A stretch of DNA of 64,000 bases from Bacteroidota bacterium (GCA_004322215.1 SCSM01000011.1:372001-436000); one strand, 5' to 3'. Shown: positions 8,255 through 17,878, counted from the stretch's first letter. Notes: generated by a model from the letters alone, not told the origin. Translations and numbers: made by a program.

Positions 8255-8485
8255 TAAATAATAGTTAATTTCCTATTATATACACTAATCCCAATATGCC
8301 TTGTAAAACCCTATTAAATATATAAAGACTAACCACTTATCATTAAAATTTTAGAACTTTTCTCAGAACATTTTTTCTCATAACACCCAGACATACTTCA
8401 TTTTTATTAAAGCAAGAATTAATTTATTAAAAATTTATATTCTTTTATTTAATTTGTATTTGATTGTTAATCAATATTTAAAATT

Positions 8486-9820
8486 ATGGAACAAGAAATA
8501 AGAAAAGACACACCAATTAAGTTTGAAATTGTTAAAAAGTACGTTGAAATTTATAATCCCAGGAATATAAGCTTAGGCAATACAAGGATTATAAGCAAAA
8601 TTGTTGATAATATTGAAAATGATACCGGAGAAAAATTTATCCGAATGGAAATGGGGGTTCCCGGAATAAATCCGTCTGAAATCGGAATAAATGCCGAAAT
8701 CAATGCCTTAAAAAATAATGTTGCAGGAATTTATCCACCGGTTGATGGTATTCCACCTCTAAAAAATGAAATATCCAGATTTGCAAAATTATTTCTCAAC
8801 GTTGACATTTCACCGGATAACTGCGTTCCTACAGTCGGTTCTCTTAATGGTAGTTATGCCGCATTCATGGTTACAGGCAGAAGGAATAAAGAAAAGAATA
8901 CAATTCTGTTTATTGACCCTGGATTTCCTGTCCACAAGAAATTAGTCCACATGTTAGGTTTCCGGCAAGAATCTTTTGATGTTAATAATTATAGAGGGAT
9001 AAAACTTAAAGAAAAATTAGCTGAAAAACTCAAAAATGGTAACATTGCGGCAATTCTTTACTCAAATCCTAATAATCCTACATGGATATGCTTCACAGAA
9101 GAAGAATTGAAAATAATTGCTGATTTGGCAAAAGAACATGATGTCATAGTAATCGAAGACCTGGCTTATTTCGCTATGGATTTCAGAAAAGATTATTCAC
9201 ATCCCGGTATTCCTCCATTCCAACCAACAATTGCTAATTATATGGATGAATATATTTTATTAATATCCGGCTCCAAATCATTCAGTTATGCAGGACAAAG
9301 AATTGGTATTTTAATATTATCAGAAAAATTAACAAAAACAAAATTTCCTGATTTATTAAGATTTTATTCTAATGATATTTTGAGCAATGCCCTGATTTAC
9401 GAAACCATATTTCTGACTACTGCAGGCGTTCCGCACTCAATCCAATACGGATTTGCCGATATACTGAAAGCTGCTAACGATGGTGACTATGCCTTTGTCG
9501 ATGATGTCAGAATCTATGGTGAAAAAGCAAAAATTATGAAGAAAATATTTACTGATAATGGTTTTAAAATTGTTTACGACCTCGATGGTAACGAACCGAT
9601 CGCAGACGGATTTTATTTTACTGTTTCCTTCCCGGGTCTGCAGGGTGATGAACTATCAGAAATACTTCTTTATTATGGAATCAGCAGTATCCCATTATCA
9701 TCTACCGGTAGTCTGCATACTGAAGGTATAAGAGCTTGTGTATCATTAGTTCGAAAAGAGCAATTTCCCTTATTGGAAAAAAGATTAAATCTGTTTTCTG
9801 AACATTTTACTCATGTATAA
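8486..9820 (+). CDS. PLP-dependent aminotransferase, class I/II
   Basis: Fold-type I aminotransferase, 444 residues. The Schiff-base lysine is Lys264 in SGSKSFSYAGQRIG. Other family marks are the SNPNNPTW motif (about 196-203), the conserved Asp/Tyr stretch VIVIEDLAYFAMD (about 222-234) and a C-terminal Arg in GIRACVSL that would bind the substrate carboxylate. The family covers aspartate, aromatic and branched-chain aminotransferases, and the exact donor and acceptor are not determined. A nearby indolepyruvate oxidoreductase suggests, as inference only, a role in aromatic amino-acid catabolism. It appears monocistronic: a spacer of about 230 bases precedes it and a convergent tRNA follows. 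Confidence 0.88.
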   Translation: MEQEIRKDTPIKFEIVKKYVEIYNPRNISLGNTRIISKIVDNIENDTGEKFIRMEMGVPGINPSEIGINAEINALKNNVAGIYPPVDGIPPLKNEISRFAKLFLNVDISPDNCVPTVGSLNGSYAAFMVTGRRNKEKNTILFIDPGFPVHKKLVHMLGFRQESFDVNNYRGIKLKEKLAEKLKNGNIAAILYSNPNNPTWICFTEEELKIIADLAKEHDVIVIEDLAYFAMDFRKDYSHPGIPPFQPTIANYMDEYILLISGSKSFSYAGQRIGILILSEKLTKTKFPDLLRFYSNDILSNALIYETIFLTTAGVPHSIQYGFADILKAANDGDYAFVDDVRIYGEKAKIMKKIFTDNGFKIVYDLDGNEPIADGFYFTVSFPGLQGDELSEILLYYGISSIPLSSTGSLHTEGIRACVSLVRKEQFPLLEKRLNLFSEHFTHV

Positions 9821-9856
9821 ACAATATACACTTTTTACTTTAATAACCAGAAATTG

Positions 9857-9930
9857 TCGGGGTGAGAGGATTTGAACCTCCGGCTCCTACGTCCCGAACG
9901 TAGTACTCTACCGGGCTGAGCTACACCCCG
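9857..9930 (-). tRNA. tRNA-Pro (anticodon CGG)
   Basis: On the minus strand a 74-base cloverleaf begins CGGGGTG and ends CACCCCG plus discriminator A. The acceptor stem pairs fully. D-arm AGCTCAGCCCGGTAGAGT; anticodon arm CTACG-TTCGGGA-CGTAG with anticodon CGG; T-arm GGAGGTTCAAATCCTC. CCA is not encoded. It reads codon CCG and lies convergent with the aminotransferase gene. Confidence 0.95.
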
Positions 9931-10066
9931 AAATGGGATACAAAATTAACCATTTTTTTCCACCTGAAAAAATTCTCTCTCTCATTTTATACTTTTGTGA
10001 ATTAAAAAATCTTTAATCTGCTTAATCGTTATTCGTTGAGATTTATTTACATTTTATAAGAATTAA

Positions 10067-10777
10067 ATGAAAAAAGAAATATACAGAAATAATACACGGG
10101 GTTTTTTCGATTACGGATGGCTCAAAACTTATCACTCCTTCAGCTTTTCGAATTATTATGATAATAACAGGATTCACTTCGGAAAGCTTAGGGTTTTAAA
10201 TGATGATACAATTGCACCTGCAACCGGCTTCGGATTACATCCTCACGATAATATGGAAATCATTACTATACCTCTTTCTGGTGAACTGAGACACACTGAC
10301 AGCGAGGAACACTCTCAAACAATTAAACCGGGAGAAGTTCAGATTATGTCTGCTGGTACTGGTATCTGGCATTCCGAATTTAATAATTCCGATACAGAAC
10401 CGGTTTCACTCTATCAAATATGGATTTTGCCTAAGGAGAAAGATATTCAGCCCCGTTATGACCAAAAACTGTTTGATAAAAATCAACGTAAAAATCAATT
10501 TCAATTACTCGTCTCTCCAGTGAAAAATAATGAAACACTTTGGATAAATCAGGATGCTTATATAAATATTGCAGAGCTTGACGATAAATTTCAAATTAAT
10601 TATATATTGAAAAATGAAAATGATGGTATCTTTATTATGCTGACAAAAGGAAAAATTGAAGTTGCTGATGAATCACTTGAGAAACGTGATTCAATCTCGA
10701 TTTACGATATTAACAATTTAAAAATCAAAGCTATCGATAAATCAGAGTTACTTATTATTGAAGTACCAATGAACTAA
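10067..10777 (+). CDS. Pirin family protein (bicupin, quercetin 2,3-dioxygenase-like)
   Basis: Pirin-type bicupin, 236 residues. The N-terminal cupin holds the metal site: His58 and His60 (LHPHDNMEI), His102 and Glu104 (GIWHSEFN), matching the Fe-binding set of human pirin and E. coli YhhW. The N-terminal RGFFDYGWLKTYHSFSF stretch is a family hallmark. The C-terminal cupin is more degenerate and lacks an obvious metal set, as is common. Some members have quercetinase activity or act as redox-sensitive cofactors; the role here is unknown. The VWA-like gene starts 9 bases after the stop, so the two are probably co-transcribed. Confidence 0.92.
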   Translation: MKKEIYRNNTRGFFDYGWLKTYHSFSFSNYYDNNRIHFGKLRVLNDDTIAPATGFGLHPHDNMEIITIPLSGELRHTDSEEHSQTIKPGEVQIMSAGTGIWHSEFNNSDTEPVSLYQIWILPKEKDIQPRYDQKLFDKNQRKNQFQLLVSPVKNNETLWINQDAYINIAELDDKFQINYILKNENDGIFIMLTKGKIEVADESLEKRDSISIYDINNLKIKAIDKSELLIIEVPMN

Positions 10778-10785
10778 TAAATATA

Positions 10786-12966
10786 ATGAATTCATATTAT
10801 CTTGGATTATCCGGTCCCTGGTGGTTAACAGTTTTATTAATATTAATTGCTGTTGCATTTTCAATTTTTTCGTATCGTACGACTGTACCTCCAATAAGTT
10901 TATTTAGAAAAATTGTATTAATTTCTTTAAGGTCGTTTGGACTTTCATTGATGTTGTTCATAATTTTCGAGCCGATTCTCACTATTATAAGTGGAAGTCA
11001 GGAACCACCAAAACTTGTCGTATTACTCGATAATTCATTATCATTAAGTCAAACTGATGCTCTCGGCGATAGAAAAATATTTTTCAATAAAGCAATCGAT
11101 AATTCCAATTTCAGTTCGTTAGAAAAAGAAAATATCAAAACTGCTTTGTTCAATAGTGACATTTATTCCCCTGAGGAATTCTCAATAAAAGAATTAAATT
11201 TTAAAGGTCAGTTGACTGATATTTCAAAAGCAATAAAGTGGGTTTCGTCAAATACCGAAAAAGAAAATATCCAGGCAGTTCTTTTAATTACAGATGGTGC
11301 TTTTAATGCAGGGAACAATCCTGTATATGATGCAGAATTTCTCGGTAAACCAATATTTACGATTGGCATTGGTGATTCAACTGAACCTCGGGACGTTTCA
11401 GTTCAGTCAATTATTACAAATGAAAATGTTTACATAAATAATCCGGTTCCTGTAAATGTCAATATTAAAGTTAATGGCTATAATGAAGGGGAATTAACTC
11501 TCAGACTTCTTGATAATGGTGTTCAAATCGGAGAACAAAAATTTACTGTTAATCCTGATAGAAAATCTTTCACTGCGGTTTTTGAATATTCACCAAAGCA
11601 GGAAGGCATCAGAAAACTGACTACTGAAATCAGTTCTTTTAAAAATGAAATCACCCTGAGAAATAATTCTGCCAATGAATTTGTAAATGTTCTGAAAAAT
11701 AAAAGAAAAATCGCAATTTTCTCTGGCTCTATAAATCCTGATTATTCTTTCGTAAAAAATTCATTTCAATCCGAAAAAGGAGTTGAGATAATTTCTTTTA
11801 TTCAAAAGAAAGGTTCTGAATTTTATGACAAACAACCGACTGAAGCTGATGTTAAGGATGCTGAAATGTTCGTTTTAATCGGATTCCCAATTTCAGAAAC
11901 ACCTCCAAATGTTTTGCAAATTATTAAGAAAGAACTCGAAAAAGGAAAACCTCTTTTATTTATTGCTTCTCAATATCTGGATTATAATAAATTAAAAACA
12001 CTTGAAGAATATTTGCCATTCACTACAATTTCTTCAAAACCACAGGAATTTCTTGCTGTGGCTGATATAAAACCGGAGTATTCTTCAAATCCTTTACTAA
12101 GAGTTACTGGAAAGGACAGCGATATAGATTTATGGAATCAACTTCCACCCGTCTTTCGTACTGAAACTTTTGTAAAAGTCAAACCCGAAAGTGAAATCGT
12201 ATCCGGCTTTAAAGTGAATAATGCTCCGTTAAAAGAGCCACTGATTTTAACACGTACTTTCGGTAACAAAAAATCAATTGCATTTCTCTGCTATGGATTA
12301 TTCAGGTGGAAATTACTTGGATATGCCTCGGAGTTATCTAAAGGAAGAACCGAAACACCTGACCTCTTTGACATCATTATAGAAAACAGCAGAAAGTGGC
12401 TTTCCACACCTCAGGATAATAAACAAGTGATAATTAGAACAACAAAAAAACTATACACTAATAATGAAACTGTAGAATTCCTCGGACAAATTTATGATGC
12501 GGCTTATACACCAATTGAAAATGCTAATGTCCAGGTAAAAGTAAGTGGTGGTAATCAGGAAAGAGACTTAACTTTGACTTCCATTGGTAACGGAAGATAT
12601 GCAGGCAAGCTCGAAGGATTACCTGAAAGTGATTACTTTTTTACCGGAACTGCAATTCATAACGGGAATAAAATCGGCTCTGACAAAGGTAGATTTAATG
12701 TTGGTCAAATCGCTCTCGAATTTCAGGATTTGAAGATGAACTCATCTCTGCTCCATACAATTTCTGAAAGAACTGGCGGTAAATTTTATCTCCCCGAAAG
12801 TGCAAAATCATTTATAAGAGATTTGGAACAATTAAAAAACTTCAAACCGAAAAGCGTTACCACAAGAAATGAATCAGCACTTTGGAATTTACCTCTATTA
12901 CTAATTATCTCGATTATTTGTTTCGGTACAGAATGGTTCCTGAGAAAAAGAGCCGGTATGTTATAA
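10786..12966 (+). CDS. Membrane-anchored VWA-like protein
   Basis: 726 residues with two N-terminal membrane segments (about 12-30 and 43-68), a periplasmic von Willebrand A-like domain and a C-terminal membrane helix (about 700-718) ending in basic residues. The VWA metal-site motif DxSxS is Asp82-Ser84-Ser86 in LLDNSLSLSQ, and the domain continues to about 200 (AVLLITDGAFNAG, PIFTIGIGD). The middle has Ig-like sandwiches and an amidotransferase-like Rossmann segment. This N- and C-terminal membrane layout is typical of large VWA proteins in this phylum, sometimes near BatA/MoxR clusters. No MoxR ATPase or DUF58 gene is nearby. Function unknown; domain assignment fairly sure. Confidence 0.75.
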   Translation: MNSYYLGLSGPWWLTVLLILIAVAFSIFSYRTTVPPISLFRKIVLISLRSFGLSLMLFIIFEPILTIISGSQEPPKLVVLLDNSLSLSQTDALGDRKIFFNKAIDNSNFSSLEKENIKTALFNSDIYSPEEFSIKELNFKGQLTDISKAIKWVSSNTEKENIQAVLLITDGAFNAGNNPVYDAEFLGKPIFTIGIGDSTEPRDVSVQSIITNENVYINNPVPVNVNIKVNGYNEGELTLRLLDNGVQIGEQKFTVNPDRKSFTAVFEYSPKQEGIRKLTTEISSFKNEITLRNNSANEFVNVLKNKRKIAIFSGSINPDYSFVKNSFQSEKGVEIISFIQKKGSEFYDKQPTEADVKDAEMFVLIGFPISETPPNVLQIIKKELEKGKPLLFIASQYLDYNKLKTLEEYLPFTTISSKPQEFLAVADIKPEYSSNPLLRVTGKDSDIDLWNQLPPVFRTETFVKVKPESEIVSGFKVNNAPLKEPLILTRTFGNKKSIAFLCYGLFRWKLLGYASELSKGRTETPDLFDIIIENSRKWLSTPQDNKQVIIRTTKKLYTNNETVEFLGQIYDAAYTPIENANVQVKVSGGNQERDLTLTSIGNGRYAGKLEGLPESDYFFTGTAIHNGNKIGSDKGRFNVGQIALEFQDLKMNSSLLHTISERTGGKFYLPESAKSFIRDLEQLKNFKPKSVTTRNESALWNLPLLLIISIICFGTEWFLRKRAGML

Positions 12967-13160
12967 TTCTCAGTTATTCATTTAAATATAAAAATATAAA
13001 TTGTAAATTTAAAATCATTAACAATTTTTTTCCGTTCTAAATTATTACATATCATAAACTTAAAAAATTCTAACTTTAATTTGATTAATATTGAAATTGT
13101 TTTAACTTTGTTCAAGATATTTCTTTAAGGTTCTTTTCAATAAAATATCAAGGAGGAATT

Positions 13161-14861
13161 ATGAAGAGTGTGTCTTTTAGAAAGAAAAGTAATTATTTCT
13201 TGTTAATGTTTATTTGCTTGTTTTTCTTATGTCTGTCTGAATTTACCAAAGGACAAGTTCCGTTCTCAACTGTTAAAAAGGATTTACTAAAAGACTGGAA
13301 AGGTGTAACAATCACCGACAGAGGTGGCGGACATATTGCTGTTGATGAGTCCGTATTTCCTAATCGAAGATACTATGTCGCCTTCGCCAGGGTTGACAGC
13401 AAAGAAAAAATTGAAGGTCACGATGCTGTTCATCACAGGGACCTCGAAGTTTATTATGACATTGTCGGCGGTAAATATGTTTTCAACTCTTATGCTAAGT
13501 TTGCAAGTTGGTACACTGGTGATCTCGTACCCCCAACTTTCGAACTAGCCGCAAAACTATTAAGTCCTGAAAACAGTTTTGAAATTTTCGACAGTTATTC
13601 ACTTGGTTATTTGACCGATTATGAAGGTATCAAGGAAATTTCAAAGGAAAAATACACTGCTTATGATGGTTCCGACAATTTTTATTATTCGGGTGAATCT
13701 GCAGAAAAGAAAGTTTGGTTCAAAGTTAAAATTGTCTTCAGTCAAATATCCGGCAATAAAATTGAAAAACGAGAAGCTTTAGTCGAAATCGGATTGGGAC
13801 GTGATGGAATCAATACTCCATGGAAGATTGTAATTGGGGGTTTAGGTGTCGTATCAGCAGGCACTGTTATCGAATCGAGAGAGTTATCCGATGAAGAATC
13901 AAAAGAAATGGATTGCAATACTCTTAAAGCGAAGGTAAATATTAAAAAGAGTCTCGAAAATTTTAACAAACTTCCTGTTGTCGATATTCCAAAATTCACT
14001 AAGGCAATGGAAATGACCTGGTGGATTCATAAGTATTTAATGAACGCAAAACCTGCAGAAGCTGAGTACGTTTTTCTAAAACTTTTACAGCCATGGTATT
14101 TTCTATCCTGTGGTAATTATATGCTCAACGAAGAAGGTTACAAATTAATTGAGAACGTGAAAAAGATGGTTGCTGACGAAAGATGCAATTACGGGAAACA
14201 ATATTGCGAAAATCCCAAAATCAAAGAACAATCAGGCAATGACCAGGATTACCAGGTGGCTTTCTATCAGAAAACAGGACCTTCATTCTCAAGAATTCGG
14301 GTTGGTACATTTAAAGGTGAACTGAAAATTTCCAGCATCAACCCTTCATGGAATTCATCAAAAGAATATGCCGATGAAATTGCAAATCTTCCTGCCGGCA
14401 CTTGTAAAGAAGGACCAATGGCATTCTGGAAAACTTATAAGCTCGATGAATTTGCTATTCAGGCATCTTTCCCGGGTGAACCGAAAAGTGGAAATGGTAA
14501 AAACCTTCAATGCAATTTTGGCGGAATAGAATATTTCATCTCAGGCGAACCAGTTTCCATCGGTGGTGGAGGTGGATTACTCGGTAAATTCACAAAAGCC
14601 ATTCCAAAAGCTGATGCAAAAAGTCTAAGTGAAGCTACAAAAAGTAAATATAGAGCCAGTGTCGAAAATGAAGGCGTGTGGCAAATCAGGGGTGCAAGAG
14701 GTTATGATGCTACATGGTCTGCTAATAAAGAAGGCAGCATTGCTCCTATGAGATACCGCTCAGTTATCTTCAAAGATATACTATACCAGATTTGGGTATT
14801 AGGCAATGCTGCAACGGAAGATGTTAATCAATTCTTCGAGTCTGTGAGTATTTACAAATAG
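13161..14861 (+). CDS. Secreted protein of unknown function
   Basis: 566 residues with an N-terminal signal peptide (basic start, hydrophobic core about 12-27, cleavage probably near FTKGQ). AGGAGG eight bases before the ATG makes this start firm. No catalytic motif is recognised. Residues about 250-260 and 330-350 carry several Cys that could form disulfides (CNTLKAK, DERCNYGKQYC), and the last 150 residues (FPGEPKSG through VNQFFESVSIYK) resemble the C-terminal ..F..S.. module seen in many exported bacterial proteins that end in a short beta domain. A Gly-rich loop (SIGGGGGLLG) interrupts it. It stands alone between the VWA gene and a repeat-rich spacer. Confidence 0.8.
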   Translation: MKSVSFRKKSNYFLLMFICLFFLCLSEFTKGQVPFSTVKKDLLKDWKGVTITDRGGGHIAVDESVFPNRRYYVAFARVDSKEKIEGHDAVHHRDLEVYYDIVGGKYVFNSYAKFASWYTGDLVPPTFELAAKLLSPENSFEIFDSYSLGYLTDYEGIKEISKEKYTAYDGSDNFYYSGESAEKKVWFKVKIVFSQISGNKIEKREALVEIGLGRDGINTPWKIVIGGLGVVSAGTVIESRELSDEESKEMDCNTLKAKVNIKKSLENFNKLPVVDIPKFTKAMEMTWWIHKYLMNAKPAEAEYVFLKLLQPWYFLSCGNYMLNEEGYKLIENVKKMVADERCNYGKQYCENPKIKEQSGNDQDYQVAFYQKTGPSFSRIRVGTFKGELKISSINPSWNSSKEYADEIANLPAGTCKEGPMAFWKTYKLDEFAIQASFPGEPKSGNGKNLQCNFGGIEYFISGEPVSIGGGGGLLGKFTKAIPKADAKSLSEATKSKYRASVENEGVWQIRGARGYDATWSANKEGSIAPMRYRSVIFKDILYQIWVLGNAATEDVNQFFESVSIYK

Positions 14862-14876
14862 AAATTTTATCAACTA

Positions 14877-14902
14877 TTCCCCTTCTTAATTAAGGAGGGG
14901 AA
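14877..14902. repeat. Near-perfect palindrome of the CCCCTT...AAGGGG dispersed type
   Basis: TTCCCCTTCTTAATTAAG followed by GAGGGGAA: 13-base arms with one mismatched pair. Related runs of C and G occur at 17107-17146 and 21972-22012. No T-run follows, so it is not a typical terminator. Confidence 0.6.
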
Positions 14903-14926
14903 TTCAATATTGTTTTAAAAATAATT

Positions 14927-15174
14927 ATGACATCTTATCATTTTCCAAAAGTAATGGAGATGTTATTAATAAAACTGATATTAATACTTTAGTCGAAGAT
15001 TTATCTACACTTGATATAGAATCCCAAGAGTACCTTGTTGATATTTTTCAAAAGCAGGTTACTCAAAGTAAGAGAGAGAAACTTATTAATACTGTTCATG
15101 AAGCTGAAGTAAATTATAAAGCTGGTAATATTAAGCATGGCTCAGTTCAAGATTTGATGAAAGATTTATCCTAA
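14927..15174 (+). pseudogene. Relic of an addiction-module antitoxin-type gene
   Basis: In the frame ending at the TAA at 15172 an open stretch from about 14959 reads DVINKTDINTLVEDLSTLD, then residues resembling a known small antitoxin-like family: an E..YLVDIFQKQ segment, K.REKLINTVHEAE and a GNIKHGSVQDLMKDLS tail. No ATG, GTG or TTG start exists in this frame between the upstream stop and the conserved part. A plausible ATG at 14927 (MTSYHFPK) is in another frame that hits TAG after 17 more codons, so a frameshift is likely. No toxin gene follows. This accounts for most of the 398-base gap after the secreted protein; the rest is a palindrome and a heptad repeat. Confidence 0.55.
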
Positions 15175-15214
15175 TTATTATATCACTTCATTAATTAATT
15201 TCTATTCTTAATAT

Positions 15215-15256
15215 TTTCAATTCATAATTCAGAATTCAACATTCAAAATTCATCAT
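15215..15256. repeat. 7-bp-period repeat at the 3' end of the ABC exporter gene
   Basis: TTTCAAT, TCATAAT, TCAGAAT, TCAACAT, TCAAAAT, TCATCAT in exact register, reaching the stop codon of the leftward ABC gene (15260). Read on the minus strand the units are ATTNTGA-like, as in the plus-strand tracts. Confidence 0.75.
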
Positions 15257-15259
15257 TAC

Positions 15260-17032
15260 TCACGCAGCAATCTGCTCCTTAAATTGCAATTGATAAAGTT
15301 TTGCATAGATGCCATTGAGTGAGAGCAGTTCTTTGTGAGTTCCCATCTCCCTGATTTTTCCTTTATGCAAAACGATTATTCTGTCTGCCCTTCGGATTGT
15401 GGAAAGACGATGAGCTATGATTATTGAAGTGCGATTCTCCAAAAGTTTTTCGAGCGATTCTTCAATAATTCTTTCTGTCTCGGAATCAATATTTGATGTT
15501 GCTTCGTCCAAAATCAAAATCTCAGGATTCATTGCATAAGCCCTGCAAAATGCAATCAACTGCCTCTGCCCTGCCGATAGTGCCGAGCCACGGTCAATCA
15601 TTTCAGTATCGTATCCCGATGAAAGCCGCTCGATAAAATCAGAAGCACCGAGAGCCACTGCAGATTTACGAATATCTTCCATACCGATATTCTCTTTGCC
15701 GAGTGATATATTATCCGCAAGCGACCTGGTAAATAAATATACTTCCTGTGTAACTAATGCAAAATGCTCTCTTAATGAATTTTGCCCGATGTCGCGAATA
15801 TTTTTTCCATCAATGAGTATTTCACCGTCATTGTAATCGTAGAACCTGCATAGCAAATTTATTATACTTGTCTTCCCTGCTCCTGTTGCTCCGACTATTG
15901 CGACAGTCTCCCCCTTTTTTACTGTGAATGTTACATCCCTCAACACCCACTTAGCGGAATCATAGCTGAACGACACATTCTTAAATTCAATCGCCTTGTG
16001 GAACCCATTCATATCTTTTGCATCAGCCCTGTCATCCGCTATATCCTTTGTGTCGAGTATCCCAAGAATCCTTTCAGCAGAAGCCATTGCACTTTGAAGC
16101 GTAGTAAACTTCTCTGTCAAATCCCTGATGGGTCTGAAAAACATTTCCGCATATTGTGTGAATGCTATCAAAATCCCGACTGTCATTACTCCCGAAATTA
16201 TATTCCCTGCGGAATACCACAATACAATTCCGAGGGCAATAGCACTCAGCATTTCGACTGTCGGAAAGAATATTGCATAATAGAAAACTGTCCTTACCCA
16301 CAAATCCTTATGCTTTGCATTAATGATGTCAAACTTGTTATTCTGATTTTCCTCCTGTGTGAATACTTTCACTGTGTTTATTCCCGTTATAAACTCATTC
16401 AGAAATGTATTCATCTCGGCAACTCTCAATCTTATATCCCGGAAAAGCACTCTCACCCTTTTCCTGAAGATAATCGTTGCAAGCAGCAATACAGGGACTA
16501 TTGATAAAGTCAGCAAAGCAAGCACAGAGTTTGTGTAAAACATAAATCCGATAATCCAGAAAATCAGCATTATGTCTGCGGCAATCATCACCACGCCCTG
16601 CGAGAAAAGTTCGTTCAGTCCTTCCACATCATTCGTTACTCTTGTTACGAGCCGCCCGACGGGGTTAGTATCATAGAACTTCATATTCAACGATTGAATG
16701 TGCTTAAAAACAGACATGCGTACATCAAACAAAACCTTCTGCCCAAGCCACTGCATGAGGTATGTCAGACCAAATCTGAGCAGAGCATTAAAAAGAAGTA
16801 GTACAGCAATTGCAAAAATAATCCCAACTAAACCATTCCAGTTCTTCGGTTCGATGTACTTGTCAATAGCGATTTTTGTCAGGTAAGGCAGAACAGGTGC
16901 AAGTGCCGATGATATTATAGTAATCACAACAGAAAGTGCAACCCACTTCTTATATGGCTTGAGATAGACTAAGAGCCGCTTCAGGATTTTCAGGTCTATC
17001 GCTTTGTATTCTTTATCTTCTTGTATGCTCAA
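15260..17032 (-). CDS. ABC exporter, fused membrane-ATPase half-transporter (MsbA/MdlB type)
   Basis: 590 residues. Exporter-type transmembrane domain (about residues 30-320, six helices) followed by a nucleotide-binding domain: Walker A GATGAGKTS (381-389), ABC signature LSAGQRQ (485-491), Walker B LILDEATSNID (Asp509, Glu510) and H-loop IIAHRLS. Works as a homo- or heterodimer at the inner membrane. Substrate unknown: lipids, peptides and drugs all occur in the family. No partner half-transporter is adjacent, so a homodimer is likely. GC content is somewhat higher than in neighbouring genes. Confidence 0.92.
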   Translation of the reverse strand: MSIQEDKEYKAIDLKILKRLLVYLKPYKKWVALSVVITIISSALAPVLPYLTKIAIDKYIEPKNWNGLVGIIFAIAVLLLFNALLRFGLTYLMQWLGQKVLFDVRMSVFKHIQSLNMKFYDTNPVGRLVTRVTNDVEGLNELFSQGVVMIAADIMLIFWIIGFMFYTNSVLALLTLSIVPVLLLATIIFRKRVRVLFRDIRLRVAEMNTFLNEFITGINTVKVFTQEENQNNKFDIINAKHKDLWVRTVFYYAIFFPTVEMLSAIALGIVLWYSAGNIISGVMTVGILIAFTQYAEMFFRPIRDLTEKFTTLQSAMASAERILGILDTKDIADDRADAKDMNGFHKAIEFKNVSFSYDSAKWVLRDVTFTVKKGETVAIVGATGAGKTSIINLLCRFYDYNDGEILIDGKNIRDIGQNSLREHFALVTQEVYLFTRSLADNISLGKENIGMEDIRKSAVALGASDFIERLSSGYDTEMIDRGSALSAGQRQLIAFCRAYAMNPEILILDEATSNIDSETERIIEESLEKLLENRTSIIIAHRLSTIRRADRIIVLHKGKIREMGTHKELLSLNGIYAKLYQLQFKEQIAA

Positions 17033-17106
17033 TTATTTTTTTTCCGTCTTCAAATTAAATTTTGGTTAACCACGTTTTATTATTTTAATTGTTTTATTCC
17101 CTTCAA

Positions 17107-17146
17107 ATTCCCCCTTATTAAAGAAGGATTCAAGGGGATTATTAAA
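17107..17146. repeat. Dispersed CCCCCTT / AAGGGG element
   Basis: TTCCCCCTTATTAAAGAAGG then ATTCAAGGGGATT. Same type as 14877-14902 and 21972-22012 (a C-run, an A/T palindrome, then GGGGATT). I recognise this as a common spacer repeat in Bacteroidota-like genomes. Confidence 0.5.
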
Positions 17147-17166
17147 TTAATTTATCCTTAAATCGT

Positions 17167-17187
17167 AATTAGTAATTAGTAATTAAA
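17167..17187. repeat. 7-bp-period repeat (AATTAGT) before the thioredoxin-like gene
   Basis: AATTAGT, AATTAGT, AATTAAA immediately upstream of the AGGAA ribosome-binding region of the gene at 17195. Confidence 0.7.
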
Positions 17188-17194
17188 GGAAATT

Positions 17195-17755
17195 ATGTCA
17201 GCAACACCTTCAAATATGTTAGCTCTCGGGACAATAGCTCCCGGCTTCAACCTGTTCGACACGGTATCGGGTAATACACTTTCATTTGTTGAATTGAAAT
17301 CCGAAATCGCAACGGTGATTATGTTCATCTGCAATCACTGCCCTTACGTCAAGCATATCAATTCGGAATTGCTTTCATTATCTAATAAATACATTCAGAA
17401 AGCCATATCATTTATCGGCATCAGCTCTAATGATGTTGAGAATTATCCTGAAGATTCTCCTGAATTAATGAAGCTCACAGCCGGGGAACTCGGCTACCAA
17501 TTCCCTTATCTTTTCGATGAGACACAGGAAATTGCCAAAGCATACAAAGCCGCATGTACTCCCGATTTCTACATATTCGACAAAGAATTGAATCTCGTTT
17601 ACCGCGGTCAATTCGATGACTCCCGACCAGGCAACGGGATTCCCGTTACAGGCGATGATATTCGTTTTGCTCTCGATGCCATACTCTCCGGTGAACCAGT
17701 GAGCAAATTTCAGATGCCGAGCATCGGCTGCAACATCAAATGGAAATCTAAATAA
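17195..17755 (+). CDS. Thioredoxin-family protein (AhpC/TSA-like redoxin)
   Basis: 186 residues, cytoplasmic (no signal peptide). Thioredoxin-fold protein of the widespread group with active-site motif CNHCPYVKH (Cys at about residues 46 and 49). It then follows the peroxiredoxin pattern: FIGISSNDVENYPEDSPE, PYLFDETQEIAKAYKAACTPDFYIFD with a cis-Pro-type TPDFY, and LVYRGQFDDSRPGN. These proteins are annotated as thiol-disulfide or alkyl-hydroperoxide reductases, but physiological substrates are poorly defined. The 3' end (PSIGCNIKWKSK) is repeated as a relic at 18448-18531, indicating an old tandem copy. Confidence 0.88.
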   Translation: MSATPSNMLALGTIAPGFNLFDTVSGNTLSFVELKSEIATVIMFICNHCPYVKHINSELLSLSNKYIQKAISFIGISSNDVENYPEDSPELMKLTAGELGYQFPYLFDETQEIAKAYKAACTPDFYIFDKELNLVYRGQFDDSRPGNGIPVTGDDIRFALDAILSGEPVSKFQMPSIGCNIKWKSK

Positions 17756-17788
17756 TTACTAATTACTAATTCCTAATTACTAATTTTT
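17754..17788. repeat. 7-bp-period repeat (AATTACT) after the thioredoxin-like gene
   Basis: AATTACT, AATTACT, AATTCCT, AATTACT, AATTTTT in exact register, starting inside the TAA stop. Confidence 0.75.
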
Positions 17789-17790
17789 GT

Positions 17791-17837
17791 TGTCACTCTG
17801 AACTCCGAATCAAGTTCGGGACGAAGAATCTAATCTC
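17791..17837. repeat. Dispersed TGTCACTCTGAA...GAAGAATCT element
   Basis: TGTCACTCTGAACTCCGAAT then CAAGTTCGGGACGAAGAATC. The same family occurs at 18571-18599 and, reversed, at 31244-31280. Similar elements are common in Bacteroidota spacers. Confidence 0.55.
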
Positions 17838-17878
17838 CTATTTTCTATTTCGGATAAGCACGAGATGAACAATTATTA

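Noticed and set aside
14877-14902. Terminator for the secreted-protein gene
   Set aside because: The palindrome has no following T-run and related copies lie in other spacers, so it is treated as a dispersed repeat.
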